From: Hyphodiscus hymeniophilus
Taxonomy: Eukaryota; Ascomycota; Leotiomycetes; Helotiales; Hyphodiscaceae
Assembly: GCA_016508695.1 (NCBI GenBank)
Contig: VNKQ01000016.1
Location: 62,001-126,000 of the forward strand
DNA: 64,000 nucleotides
Direction: 5' to 3'
Shown here: piece after piece, positions 12,687-23,945 of the stretch
Numbering within the stretch: position 1 is the first letter of the stretch
Layout of the letters: each line of letters opens with the position of its first letter
Program-made: the position numbers and the translations under genes
The notes under the pieces: model-generated
The model's input: the letters and a program-made list of their open reading frames with translations, nothing else
The model's database searches: none
What the model was told of the DNA's origin: nothing

Positions 12687-14573
12687 TCAGGTGGCCGGTC
12701 CCTCACCAACTGACTCTTTCCTTCCATTACTGCCGGCACTAATATTACCATGCTCCTTGCTATGCTCATGATCCTTATCCTTACCCATTAGTAAGAACTT
12801 CCTCGTAAACTTTTTGAACGCTCCTGGCTTGTGATCATCCGAGTCCTTGTGTGCTTCCTTCTCCGCCCTTTCCTTATCCACTTTCTCCTTGTCCTCTTTA
12901 GATTTTGTCTTCTCAAGCCCAAAGAGAGAGGCCAAGCTTTTCCGCCTTCGTCTGCCACCAAGAGTGTCAGGAATCGAAGCTTTTGGAGGCCATTCACCGT
13001 CTCTCTTCCAGCCTTGGACGCAGCTTCTCGTGATATCCTTGAGGTTTATTGGACAGCTCGGGGTTAGGTTTTGGAGGATGACTTTGTCGTATATTGTATT
13101 GTATGCAGTTGGGGTGATGGATGCTCGCATTGCATTCTCGGGAGGGATCAAAGGAGGTGCTATGGGCACTTCCGTATCAGCTTCCCAGTCGTCGTCCCCA
13201 TCGTCCTCTGTTTCTGGATCCATGGCTGTGGAAGACCCATCTTGGCTGGAATGTGATGTGTACTTTCGCAAGTCCTTCGTAGGAGAAGAGCGTGACATAC
13301 GTCGAGCCCCAGTCCATGTATCGCGTCTCTCCGTGAAGCATTTGACGCCATTATTCCAGGCCAACTCCTCGGCCAGACGCTTCTTACGACGCCTTTTGCG
13401 CTCGCTCAGACTATTCCTCACGGTTTCTCCGATGCCGTCCGGGGTCTCAAAGCGGAATGGATTGTCTTTTGTGCCAGATTGGGTTCTCTTAGTCCTTCTC
13501 CCTCCGACAGGTGCGAGATCCTCGCTTTCACTGCCATTGCTGAGCCATTCATCTCTTTCCTTCCACTGCTCATCGTATTCCTCCTCGCCTGATGTCTTTT
13601 GCGATTCGTGCGTTTTCACAGCCTGTACAGGAGATAGTCTTGCATCGTCCTCGGGCTCGATTTTGGGCTCGATATCAGCCACAACATCACTCTCCGGTGG
13701 GGTTTGAGGTTCGACTTCATCATCTGTCTGCGACTGAGGCCGTGGCCATACCCATTTCCAATCATCCCTAACCTTTTCTGATAAAAGCTTTCTGACAGCC
13801 TCCTTTTGCTTCGCACGGTCCTTTCCAGTAAGCTCTGCTTCATAATCCGTCAGCGCACTGGTATTCGCATATTGTCGCCGCCGATGTGCATTAATGGCTG
13901 GGCCCGGAGCTCTGTATGAGAATAACATGTTGCCTTCATGTGGCTTGGTTGGAGCTCCCGCTCCACCGCCTGAAGAGATCTGCTGAGAGGATAGTGTTTT
14001 GAACAATGAGGTTTCGAATTGTGTATGCGAAGCTGCTGTCGACGCAGAGATCTTTACGGTAGACCCGTTGGAAGCTGGGGAAGGAGAGGTGTGTGGTGGG
14101 GTGGTGTCACGAAGTACTTGCGAGGGTGGTACGATGGAAGTTGAGGATAGCGCAGCTATTGAAAACGATATCAGTTCATGTTTCTTTTCATGCCATGCTG
14201 ACACACATTCCGTAGACTCATTGCGGGGTGTCTTACCTGAATCCGGTTCGTGGTTGACGCTTCCAACGACAGGCTTTACTGCATCATGAGCCGCTGTCGT
14301 TACATAGGACTCACCGAGCTCTTGGTCTGCAAAACCATCATGCGATGAGTGTTGTAGAATAGGTTGCTTGACTTCTTGAGGAGCAGAGGATGTGGTATCG
14401 ATGATGGGCGATTCCAAATCCAAGCTACTAGCCGCCTCGATGGCTTCAGTAGCTCCCCGGGGGATTGCCTCCCTTTCTTCCCTATCGATCTGCAGCATGT
14501 CGTGTGCGCCTTGGCCTCGACCGATTTGAGATTCTGCAGCGCCTGGACCGGCGGCAGAATGATCTGGAGCCAT
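12687..14573 (-). CDS. DUF4050 / Gag1-like clathrin family protein
   Basis: The ATG at 14573 is the first in the frame; the frame is open further upstream only from a TTG. A likely 81-nt intron (14236-14156, GTAAGA..CAATAG) is an exact multiple of three and free of stops, so the product is 601 aa spliced or 628 aa retained. Recognisable blocks are the N-terminal YRAPGPAINAHRRRQYAN followed by LTGKDRAKQKEAVRKLLSE and W-x-W-P, and the C-terminal YNTIYDKVILQNLTPSCP with DITRSCVQGWKRDGEWPPK. I associate these blocks with the fungal DUF4050 / Gag1-like clathrin domain. Between them the protein is acidic and low in complexity, with KRRRKKR-type basic runs that could direct it to the nucleus. The C-terminus is Lys/Glu-rich. 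Function is unproven; the family call is from memory of these blocks. Confidence 0.75.
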   Translation of the reverse strand: MAPDHSAAGPGAAESQIGRGQGAHDMLQIDREEREAIPRGATEAIEAASSLDLESPIIDTTSSAPQEVKQPILQHSSHDGFADQELGESYVTTAAHDAVKPVVGSVNHEPDSGKTPRNESTECVSAWHEKKHELISFSIAALSSTSIVPPSQVLRDTTPPHTSPSPASNGSTVKISASTAASHTQFETSLFKTLSSQQISSGGGAGAPTKPHEGNMLFSYRAPGPAINAHRRRQYANTSALTDYEAELTGKDRAKQKEAVRKLLSEKVRDDWKWVWPRPQSQTDDEVEPQTPPESDVVADIEPKIEPEDDARLSPVQAVKTHESQKTSGEEEYDEQWKERDEWLSNGSESEDLAPVGGRRTKRTQSGTKDNPFRFETPDGIGETVRNSLSERKRRRKKRLAEELAWNNGVKCFTERRDTWTGARRMSRSSPTKDLRKYTSHSSQDGSSTAMDPETEDDGDDDWEADTEVPIAPPLIPPENAMRASITPTAYNTIYDKVILQNLTPSCPINLKDITRSCVQGWKRDGEWPPKASIPDTLGGRRRRKSLASLFGLEKTKSKEDKEKVDKERAEKEAHKDSDDHKPGAFKKFTRKFLLMGKDKDHEHSKEHGNISAGSNGRKESVGEGPAT

Positions 14574-16470
14574 GTCGCATCCTCTTGAAGCCTTGAGGAG
14601 AGCTCTGGCGGTGAGGTGAGGGAGTGAATGTACGATGGTGACTGTGCGAAAAAGCTTTCCAGTCTCTGCATCTATCCACCGCCGCTGAGCTGATGAATGC
14701 AAATATGTTGTTCCACTGTAATCCCTGTTGATCCCTGTGGAGATCGCCCATACCGGCAGACTGTACGAAGTAGTTCGCTTCCAACCGCTCTGGGGAAGCT
14801 CCCAAGCACATGCCCGGCTGGCTAAATGGCCCCCTTCCCCTCCCTTGAAAGGCTTGTTTTTCTCCTACAATAATTAGGTACTACGCACGCATCAGGATAT
14901 TCTCTATTACGATGGAACTTCATCATTAGTATATCAATCTCTGGTTCTTTCCGGATTTTCTTTTCCTTTTTTTTCTCTTTTGTTTCCTGGGTCTCCCCTA
15001 TTCTTATTCACGGAGTATCGATACATGGCAATATGCAGGAGACGTCGGAAGTGCCACCAGGTGCCGGCTCACCTATCCACAAGTGAATGTGTGTTGATAT
15101 CTTTGACAAGACTACATTCAAACACTAGTTTTTGTGGTTCGGCGCCCTGGTTGGGATGGCACGAATCATCATGGCACTTCAAGTGACTTGTGCGAATATA
15201 TTTCGTCTCCTTCTCTCTGATGATGATGATTATGAATTACGCTTTCGGAGTCCTTCAGGCAAATTCTGAATGTGATCCTGAATATCATTTATACACAGGT
15301 AAAACTTCGCCTCTTTCATGACCAGCCTTGCTCTAATCAAATTTCCTAAAATAGAGAGCACACGAACATTATGTCCATAGCATGCTTCCTCCTTCTGCAA
15401 GCCAGGTAGCCATTCTTTCGGGAATGGGAAAACTTCCGAGTCAAAGTTATCCATCTACTCTGTCAACCTGCATTGTCTGATGTTTGACGAACACAAAAGC
15501 CGCTGCTCCGAGAAGTACTATATAGAAGGGACCACTGCAAAGCTCGCTGCATCAGCAACAGGACTACTGGTGCAGCGACTTGGTCCAAATGCCGCGAAGA
15601 TATCAAAGTAGGATTTTGGTAGGCTGGGATCCCTTTTACCGCCTGTCGAGGTATCCAGCGTTTATTCGCGAAGATTGCTTCTAATAGTGCCATGTATTCA
15701 AGAGCAATGACATGCCTCCACGTTCTATCAAGGTAAGTGGCACTGTATTCCACAAAGTTCGATATTTTATTGTCAGAGTCCAGCTTATGACAACCGGTTC
15801 TGCAATAGTATGGCATTTTATCCTCTATTAAGAATGTGCAATCTCTGAACGCTTCTGTGCGTGTGAGCTTTATCTGCGGTGTCTAGATCCAGCAATCCGA
15901 TTACAAAGTACTGTGGGTATCTGAGAGATTGTGGAGGAACTGATGCCATGCCTGTGCCCAGAGATGTTGGTCGCACACAACCATGGAACCGTGAGCTGTA
16001 AAACAAGGACAGTAGAACTACAAGGCTTCCAGCTATTGGAACACAGGGAAGGTTGATATTTTATGGAAGTAATCAAAGCATGTAAATCCCCGCATTAGAA
16101 GTGTCTTCAAATCTGTCCTGCAGGACACACGTGACCTGGTGGCATGGGGATTTGAAAGAACGAGAGGCTTCAAAAATAGATATGAATGATTGTTGTCCTA
16201 ACTGTCTCGAAGCTGTCCTAGTTGAACTTCATACACACGGCGAGGGCTTGAACTGGTGAGATGTTTTGACGAGACCACGCATGTCCTATGCAAGGGCTCT
16301 CTCCGCTCAGGCGAGAGTTCATCGTCATCGCGAGTGCAAGCTCAACACGCGCCGATGCGCATCCCACGTCTCACAAGCCAGCAGACTCCTCACCAAAAAC
16401 ACCTCTATCTCCGATGAATGCGCCCTTTATTTTTGGGCAGAGAGCCACATAAAGCTGGCTTGCACTCGCC
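14574..16470. other. Divergent intergenic region, 1.9 kb, with a doubtful ORF
   Basis: Promoters of the DUF4050 gene (left) and VPS39 (right) should lie here. A 117-codon ATG frame at 15816-15463 (-) starts MPYYCRTGCHKLDSDN and is followed by another open stretch at 15454-15230 in a different frame. I could not join them by good splice signals or recognise a family, so I do not call a gene. It may be a decayed or lineage-specific gene. Confidence 0.35.
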
Positions 16471-19400
16471 ATGCTGTCCGCATTTACAGCTCGGTCTATC
16501 GTTGAGCTTAAGCAACGGGACAAGTTCAAGATCGAGTGTATCCTTGCCTACGGTACATACCTCCAATTCCTAGGTTATGCCCTCGCTGACTGATCTGAGG
16601 CGATCGATTACTGGTAGGATTGAGCACGGGAAGTCTGAAGATCTACCGCGTGAACGAGATCTCGGACGACGATAAAGGCAAACAGAATGGCACAGCGAAG
16701 GCAGACGATAAACCACCATCCCGACCTAGCTCCTCCTCTGCCTCCAGACCCGTAGATCTCCTGCGAGAACTGGAGAAGTTCTCAACGAGGGCGGTGGAGC
16801 AGCTTGCGATCATAAAAGAAGCCAATATTTTGATATCCCTATCGAACTCATACGTCTCCATCCACGATCTGCAATCGTATGGCTTGCAAGAGCAGCTGGT
16901 AAAGACGAAGAATGCGTCCACATTCGCGGTTACTTCGAACATTGTGAAGGACTCTGCTACTGGGATACCGGAGATCATATCGAGACTTGCGGTAGCTGTC
17001 AAGAGGAGGCTATTACTGTGGTCGTGGCACGAATCGGAGCTCATGCAAGATGTTGCGGAAATAGCACTCGCCGAGTCGATCCAGAGCTTGACATGGGCTT
17101 CTGCGACCAAGATTGTATGCGGTATGAACTCGGGATACGTGATTGTCGATGTCATAAGTCAGGAGATAGAGGACGTGGTTGGACCTGGAGCTATTGGGGG
17201 TACATCTGGAACCCAGGGTGGTCGATTTGGTGGAGTTGGCTCTGCGAGCATGGGATACATGGGACTGGGTGGGTACATGCCAAAACCAATGGCTACAAAA
17301 CTCGCGGATGGCGAAATGCTGCTCGCGAAGGATATCAATACGCTTTTTGTTACCGCAGAGGGCAAGCCGTTGGAGAAAAGACAAGTACCATGGCAACAAG
17401 CACCAGATGCTATCGGGTATTCGTATCCATATATCTTGTCATTACAAGCCCCATCGAAGGGAGCTTTGGAGGTTAGGAATCCTGATACGCTGTCATTGTT
17501 ACAAACAATATCATTGCCGGAGGCGAGACAGCTGCATTTTCCTCCGCCGACGGTCAGCTTAGCACACGCCGGGAAGGGTTTCCATGTTGCTAGCTACCGC
17601 TGCATATGGAGGATGGGGGCTACAGACTACGATTCTCAGGTTGATGAGTTGGTGGAAAAGCAGCGGTTTGACGAAGCAATCAGCATCCTTGAAATGTTGG
17701 AGGATGCTTTGTTGAAGAATAAAGACGAGCGATTGCGTGAAATCAAGATCCAGAAAGCACAGATGTTATTCGATCAACGAAAATATGCCAAAGCAGTGGA
17801 CATATTTCTGGCGGTAGAAGCACCCCCGGAGAGGGTGATCAAATTGTACCCAAAAGTTATTGCTGGGGACCTCTCAACTGTCCCGGATAAGGAGACTGAT
17901 ATTGAGACGGATGGAGAAGAATCAACGGAGCTTACGAGTGGCGATATCGCGGCGAGCGGAGAGGCAACGGAAGCTATGGGGTCTCCAAAGCCAGCTCCTG
18001 TTAATAAGCTGCTCAAAACACATCAGAAAACCAACTCAGACACTTCATCGATAAGATCCTTTATGAGGCTAGATGGGGGGGAATCCAACGAGAATGCCAG
18101 TGCCCAGGGAAAACTAGCAGAAGACGGCCCTTTGGAAGGGAAAGATCTTGTCAACGCTGTTCATGATCTGATCAGCTTCCTTGTTGACAGCCGGAACAGA
18201 ATGAAGAGATTCATAAATGCCGAGACCGGAAAGCTGATACCAGTCCAAGAAAATGGAGAGAATGGATCATCTCATGCCGTATTCGAATCTTTGCTTGTTG
18301 CACCAGCCTCGGATTCCGAGCGAGATCGAGAGAAGAAGCTGAGAGACACCGCGAAGCTTGTCGACACGACACTTTTCCGTTGCTACATGCTAGCTCGGCC
18401 TCAGTTGGCTGGGCCATTCTTTCGTATTCCCAACTTCTGCGATCCTGACGTTGTGGAGGAAAAACTGATGGAGAATGGGAGGTACAATGATCTCGTCGAC
18501 TTCTTTCATGGCAAGAAGCTTCATAGACCAGCGCTCGATCTACTGAAGAAATTTGGAACCGCTGACAAGGAAGACCCAAACGCACCGACCCTGCACGGTC
18601 CGCAAAGAACGGTTGGCTATCTTCAGAATCTGCCTCCGGAGATGATCGACCTCATCCTAGAATTTGCGGATTGGCCCCTACGATTAGATCCCTCGTTGGG
18701 TATGGAGGTCTTCCTCGCAGACTCGGAGAACGCAGAAACCTTGCCCCGAGACAAAGTGGTCAATTTCCTACAAGACATCGACATAGATCTCGCAGTCCGA
18801 TATTTCGAGCATGTGATCAACGAGCTCAACGACCTCACGCCCGAATTCCATAACAGGCTGGTGAGTGCCTATCTTCAAGAGTTGAAGGAGAGGCAGGATA
18901 GAGACTCGGACAGTTGGAAGGATCTAATGAGCCGGCTGCTTCAATTTCTACGTTCTAGTAAACAGTATTCACTTTGGAAGGCGTTTGGAATGATACCGCG
19001 GGACGGTATGTGTCTCTTACCTATTTTGATCTTCCATTGACTGACCTGGGCCTAGATCCTTCTTTCTATGAAGCACAAGCAGTGGTCTTGAGTAACATGG
19101 GATCACACAAACAAGCACTTGAGATATACGTCTTCAAGCTGGAGGACTACGACAAAGCAGAAGAGTAGGTCATTTCCGTCAATCTCCATTCTCTCAGCTG
19201 ACATTAGCAGCTACTGCAATCGAGTCCATCTCCTCGAAGACACCCCTGACGCCTCGCCCATCCAGACACACCGAGCTCCCACATCCGAATCAGATGAACC
19301 TCCTCCTTCGATCTACCACACCCTTCTCTCTCTCTACCTCATACCGCCACAGCCCTACAAACCACAATGGCAACCCGCACTCTCCCTCCTCTCCAAACAT

Positions 19401-19775
19401 GGTGCTCGTCTCCCTGCATCCTCAACTCTAGACATCATACCTGCCACTCTCCCAGTCGCAGAGCTAGAATCGTATTTTCGGGGCCGCATACGCGCAGCAA
19501 ATTCTATCGTCAGCGAAAGCCGAGTCGTGACTGGACTACGCAAGACGGAGGTGGTAAGTGCGCAGGCTGAGCTGCTACTTGGCGAAGGAGGACGCAATCG
19601 GAGGGTGCTGGTTCAGGAAGAGAGGGTTTGTGGTGTGTGCCATAAACGGGTCGGGCGAAGTGTTGTAGCTGTTTTGCCAGATAATTCGGTAGTGCATTAT
19701 GGATGCTTAGGGCGTGCAGGAGGGAAGAAGGCGAGTAATGGGGGAATGGAGGCTATCAGGAGTGCTTGGCGGTGA
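16471..19775 (+). CDS. VPS39: Vacuolar sorting protein Vps39/Vam6 (HOPS subunit)
   Basis: Four exons: 16471-16552, 16600-19005, 19056-19164 and 19211-19775, giving 1,053 aa. The first exon is short and easy to miss: MLSAFTARSIVELKQRDKFK. The acceptor CTGAG at 16599 restores the strand DRLLVGLSTGSLKIYR. The protein has an N-terminal citron-homology (beta-propeller) domain up to about residue 300, a helical Vps39 domain 1 around the TTLFRCYMLARPQLAG segment, and a C-terminal Vps39 domain 2. That domain ends with a Cys pair, CGVCHKR, and HYGC, as in zinc-binding ends of HOPS subunits. The protein is expected to bridge Ypt7/Rab7 on vacuole or late endosome membranes to the rest of HOPS during tethering; in Aspergillus the homologue is AvaB. 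The region about 410-510 is a Ser/Glu-rich insertion. Its stop lies 94 bp from the stop of convergent GON7. Confidence 0.92.
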
Positions 19776-19869
19776 GGGCTGGCGACCTGGTTGGTACACA
19801 ATCGTACATAGCGCAGAGAGCGGGCAGATGTACATATCGTCCTCCATGTAGAAGACCGGCCAAAAAGAC

Positions 19870-20193
19870 TCAATCTTCTTCTGGAACCTCTTCACCGTAG
19901 TTGTCTTCTTCCTTGCTCTCGTCGACAGTCTTGTCCTTAGCCTTGGCCTTGGAGGTCCCGTTCACACCTGCAGCCTCTCTAGCTTTGTCTTCTTCCATCC
20001 GTTGCGTGAGCTCCTTGTTTATCTGCTCTTGCATTGTGACTGTAGCTTTTCGTAGGGCAGAGAGATATGCCGTTCGATCGGTGGGGGCATCGGATGGAGG
20101 GATTACAAGCTTCTGTGCATGTGTGAAGGGTTGGTTTGTTGGCGAAGTATAGGTTGCAGAGACGAGTTGGTGCTGGGGAGTATCTGCGGCCAT
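19870..20193 (-). CDS. GON7: EKC/KEOPS complex subunit Gon7
   Basis: A single-exon frame of 107 aa from an ATG at 20193. It has the Gon7 pattern: an N-terminal TYTSPTNQPFTH segment, the helix TAYLSALRKATVTMQEQINK, a Glu/Lys-rich LTQRMEEDK stretch and an acidic tail ending EEVPEED. Gon7 is the small, partly disordered fungal subunit of KEOPS, which makes the t6A37 modification of ANN-decoding tRNAs together with Kae1, Bud32, Cgi121 and Pcc1. The size fits the family. It is divergent from hbrB with 391 bp between start codons and convergent with VPS39. Confidence 0.85.
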   Translation of the reverse strand: MAADTPQHQLVSATYTSPTNQPFTHAQKLVIPPSDAPTDRTAYLSALRKATVTMQEQINKELTQRMEEDKAREAAGVNGTSKAKAKDKTVDESKEEDNYGEEVPEED

Positions 20194-20584
20194 TGTTCCT
20201 TGGGATCTGGAGTTGTTTTATTAAGGTTGTGTGTCTTTATGGTGGGACTTTCGAGAAGGAAGTTGATGATGACTTGGCTTTGGTTGGGTTTTCGGCTTAG
20301 TCCTCCTGCAGTGGCTCCCGTCCCAGTTGATGACCGCTAAACTCAGGGGCTTCGAGGAGGGGAAGCGGCATCAACTCACTAAGAATTGCTGTGACGTCCT
20401 TCCATGAACTCCCCTCTCTCCTCTGGAATAACTTCATTTCCAAGTCAACAACGAGTCCCCTATCTTTTACGAAATGCCTCAACCTCAAAGTCCATTCTCG
20501 TAACCCCACAACAGCATGCGACCACGACGTTGCCGATCCCGACTCGTACTCATGTGAAACATCTATGCATTTCACACACCAACC
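20194..20584. promoter_or_regulatory. Shared divergent promoter of GON7 and hbrB
   Basis: 391 bp separate the start codons of two divergently read genes, so one short region must drive both. The hbrB side is rich in CCTC and CTCC pyrimidine runs. No TATA box is evident. This is inferred from layout only. Confidence 0.5.
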
Positions 20585-23169
20585 ATGTCACAAACGACAG
20601 GGCCACCCTCCTCAGCAAGCAGAGCCCCAGGTAGCTTCTCGCCCGTCGTATCGCAGTCCACCTCCTCTCGTCCCCATCTCCGCAGAGTCGAATCCTCCTC
20701 GTCCGACGACGCAGCTCCCCTCACAATCCCCAAACAACGTACCCCCGTGCTGCAGAATGCCCCGACCCTCCCGCGCGCCCTCTACGCAGCCTCACCCCAC
20801 GCAAACTCCAGCACCTCCAGCCTGCAGAACTTCTCTCGCCCGACCATAAAGCCGGTGAGGAACGACTCTGCTGGTACGCTGAGAGATGTGTCGCCGTTGA
20901 CTATCTCGACCAAGACTGATTTCCCTGGGAGAGGACACGGGAGGAAACACTCACAGACCCAGGGCTCGTTTGAACCATATCTTCCTACGGCTGCGAGCTC
21001 GAACTTGAGCAGCATGGCGAACTCGAATGCTGGGCTGAGCGCAAGTCAGATTGCGGCTCAGGCTGCAATGCAGCATAATTCGCAGCAGCACATGCGCCAG
21101 AGATCACAGACGGTTCCAACGCCATTGGATGGACTGAACACCGCTGGGCGACGACCTTTGAAAGGCCCTACAAGCCCTCCATTATTGAGCCTCACGGAAG
21201 CCAGTGGACCACGGGAAACAGGTTTCGGGGGACAGGTGTATCACAATGGATTGTTGGGTGGACATACAAGCGCAGCTCAAGCGGCTGCCAATGTGGTGTT
21301 TCCAAGGTCTCCTGTAACCTCACCAGGATTGCCACCATCAGAATACACGAACACGCAACTGGACAAACCGATACAGAAGGAGAAGTCCAAGGTGAAGCTC
21401 TTCTCGAGACCAGGCAAGATTGGAATATCCAAGGATAAGGATGCCAGAGCTGGAGGCCTACCGAGTCCGAGTAAGCTGGCCTTTTCACTGCAAAAGAACA
21501 ACATGAGTACGAACAGTCTGGCAGAGTCCATGAGTAGTGCAGCAAGCATGTATAGCATGGCGAATTCGAGCTCGGCGACAATACGAGCTATTGATCCACC
21601 GGAGAAGGGCGAGAAGAAACACCATTTCCTGAGTAGGCAGAAACATAAGTTAAGCAGTAAGGATGAGCACCATCTACCGCTTTCGTCTGCAGCCTCGAAC
21701 TCCAAACCTGTTGATCCAAGTGCGCCGAGCAGTTTATATAACTTCAACTTGCCTCCTAGCCCGGGTCCTTCGACGACGAGCTTTGCGAAGAGTATGAGTG
21801 GACTAGATTTGAGACATGGTGGAAGGGCTCTGAGAGAGAAGAAGAAAGAGGAGAAGAATGACGCGCTGAGGGAGAGCGAACTCTCTTATCAGAATAGTAA
21901 CGAGTGGCCGGGTCCCTCGAGTTTAGGTTCCGCTGGTGGAGCATCATACCTTGGATCCATGGGATCAGGGTATCCTAGTTCGTTATATGGCCTAGAGGCT
22001 CAAGATCTGGGGAAATATGGGCTGAATAATATGACGGCTGACGACGCTTGGCCTTTTTTGAAAGCCAAGCTTCTCGTTATTTTTGAAGGAGAAGATTTGA
22101 GGTTGCCAGTGGAGGATTTCAACCGTCTAGTCTCGTAAGTCTGCGAAGTCATTTCAAATATCTCTACTAATTAGATAGACTCCATCTCCAACGCTGTGTC
22201 CAAAGGCGCGCCCCAACACTTATAGTCGAAGACCTACGTGACCTCCTGAGCACAGGCTTCTCATCCCTCGACCAAACTCTTCGGAGAACCCCCGACGACA
22301 GGCTGATACCTCACTTAGTGGAAATGTGGCTCTTCACATTCACCTCTATCTTACCATATATGCAAGCGGTCTTCCTACCATTGGATCTTGAATTTTCGGG
22401 CCACGGCCCCCTTATGACGCCCGATCACGCCCGCGAATTCTGGGGCGCTCTGCCTTCTTCATCAGCCTCTAACGGGACCTCTATTCCCGCTTCTCAGGCA
22501 TTGGAAGTCCGCCGAATAGTCCTCATAGCCTACCGCGATGCCGTCATTCTACCCCGTTTCGATACCCTGAAGACTATTTTCTCCAGATTGAGTCTTGATA
22601 GTATCTCTTTGGCATTGCCAGTGAATGATGTACGTTCTACAAGCCCAGATTCGGTCAATGGCGGTCGACCCGGGACCGCTATGTCTCTCGACCCCTCGCA
22701 CGCCTCGTATGGTAGTCAAACCACCACTCTTCTGGGCGGCGCTTCGTCATCTGGCGACGGCTCAGGAAACCGCTCGCGAGCAATCTCAAACGTATCATAT
22801 AATTCGGATCCAGCTTCCAATCTCGGCCTGGGTATAAGCGGAACCATGCCACCTCCTCCAGCCAGGCCTTTTACGCCATCTTCCACGCACCCGTTATTGC
22901 AGCGAGGATCGAGGGAGCGGAACGAGGATTCAAGTAACAAAGTCACGGAGACGGTGGGACGGATGCTACAGTGTATGTCCGTGCTTGCGAGCGTGGGTGT
23001 CGGAGGGGGCGGAGATGAGAGCAGTCAGGGAAAGATGGAAGAGTTGACGAGAGGTCTGAAGCTGAACTGGCTTGGACGGGGACGTATGGGGAGGAATCGG
23101 AGGGGCTTGGTTGGCGCGCGTGTTCCCGGTGGTGCAGCTGGTAGACCGGTCGAGGTCAGCTCCCTGTAG
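20585..23169 (+). CDS. hbrB: HbrB-like TORC2 subunit
   Basis: Two exons, 20585-22134 and 22179-23169, encode 846 aa. The intron is 44 nt with GTAAGT, branch ACTAAT and ATTAGATAG. The HbrB domain begins near residue 490 (WPFLKAKLLVIFEGEDLRLP) and crosses the intron into LHLQRCVQRRAP, VEDLRDLLSTGFSSLDQTL and WLFTFTSILPYMQAVFLPL. This is the fungal relative of yeast Bit61/Bit2 and animal PRR5, an accessory TORC2 subunit; in Aspergillus hbrB affects hyphal growth and branching. The first ~480 residues are Ser/Pro-rich and low in complexity, with many possible phosphosites and Lys-rich patches. The C-terminal 200 residues are Gly/Ser-rich. All core blocks look intact. Confidence 0.9.
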
Positions 23170-23945
23170 ATTTGACTGAGATGCGATCTGATTTAAGCAC
23201 TGAGCATGGATGGCTTCTGGTGGGATGATGAATGATATGATCTCGGGAATAGAGGCGTTAGTGTAAAATATGTACAGTGTAAAACACAACAACACATGCC
23301 CAAATGCTCACTCTCCAGCCTCACCGTTGCTCATCGGCCACATTCCGACGCCGCATGTTTCGCGGCATGGCCTTCGCCTTGATATTGTCTAAACATGGAA
23401 CATGAGATGGGAGGTAGCGTCGACAGTATTTGCATGATCGGAAACCCGTAGGAAAAGTTTTCACCGATCGACGAATAGGTGATATTAATGACTTTTATTC
23501 GTCTCTCCCCTAACTCTTCGTCTTCTCTTCCCCTATCAGTTCCTCTTTCTCTGACATGTTCCATCATCCTCTGATCGGCTTGACTTTTGCTTTCGATCCC
23601 AGAACCGGGTATAGGAAGCAAATGACTGCGCAGCTCCGTCCACGACTAAAGACAGCGGCATAAATATCTTACAAGATTAAGCTCCTATTCCTCGAAGCCC
23701 AGCCCAAATTGACAGAAAGTGAACAAGACAATAACCCTGAGATAACGCCGACGCTGAGTGGTATAAGTGAAGCATCTACCCCGATTCAGCAATAGGGAAC
23801 GGATCGTAGATGGTGGTGGTATGGTGTTGGTGGCTCTAAGGCCGAGTCAACCACTAGCGACATTAGGCCGGACGCGAAGTGCTACCCCATGCGATAGTGC
23901 AAGCTGGGCTAGCTGAGAATTCAGACGACATGAACCTCCAGGTCC
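23170..23945. other. Intergenic between convergent genes
   Basis: 776 bp holding the 3' flanks of hbrB and the PtaB-like gene. A 96-codon open frame on the minus strand (23621-23331) has no recognisable content, and I leave it uncalled. Confidence 0.4.

Noticed and set aside
12847..13707. 286-codon open frame on the plus strand
   Set aside because: Lies fully antisense to the DUF4050-type gene, whose minus-strand protein has recognisable blocks; the plus frame is Ser/Leu-rich noise.
16643..17155. 170-codon minus-strand frame
   Set aside because: Mirror of VPS39 coding sequence; no motif.
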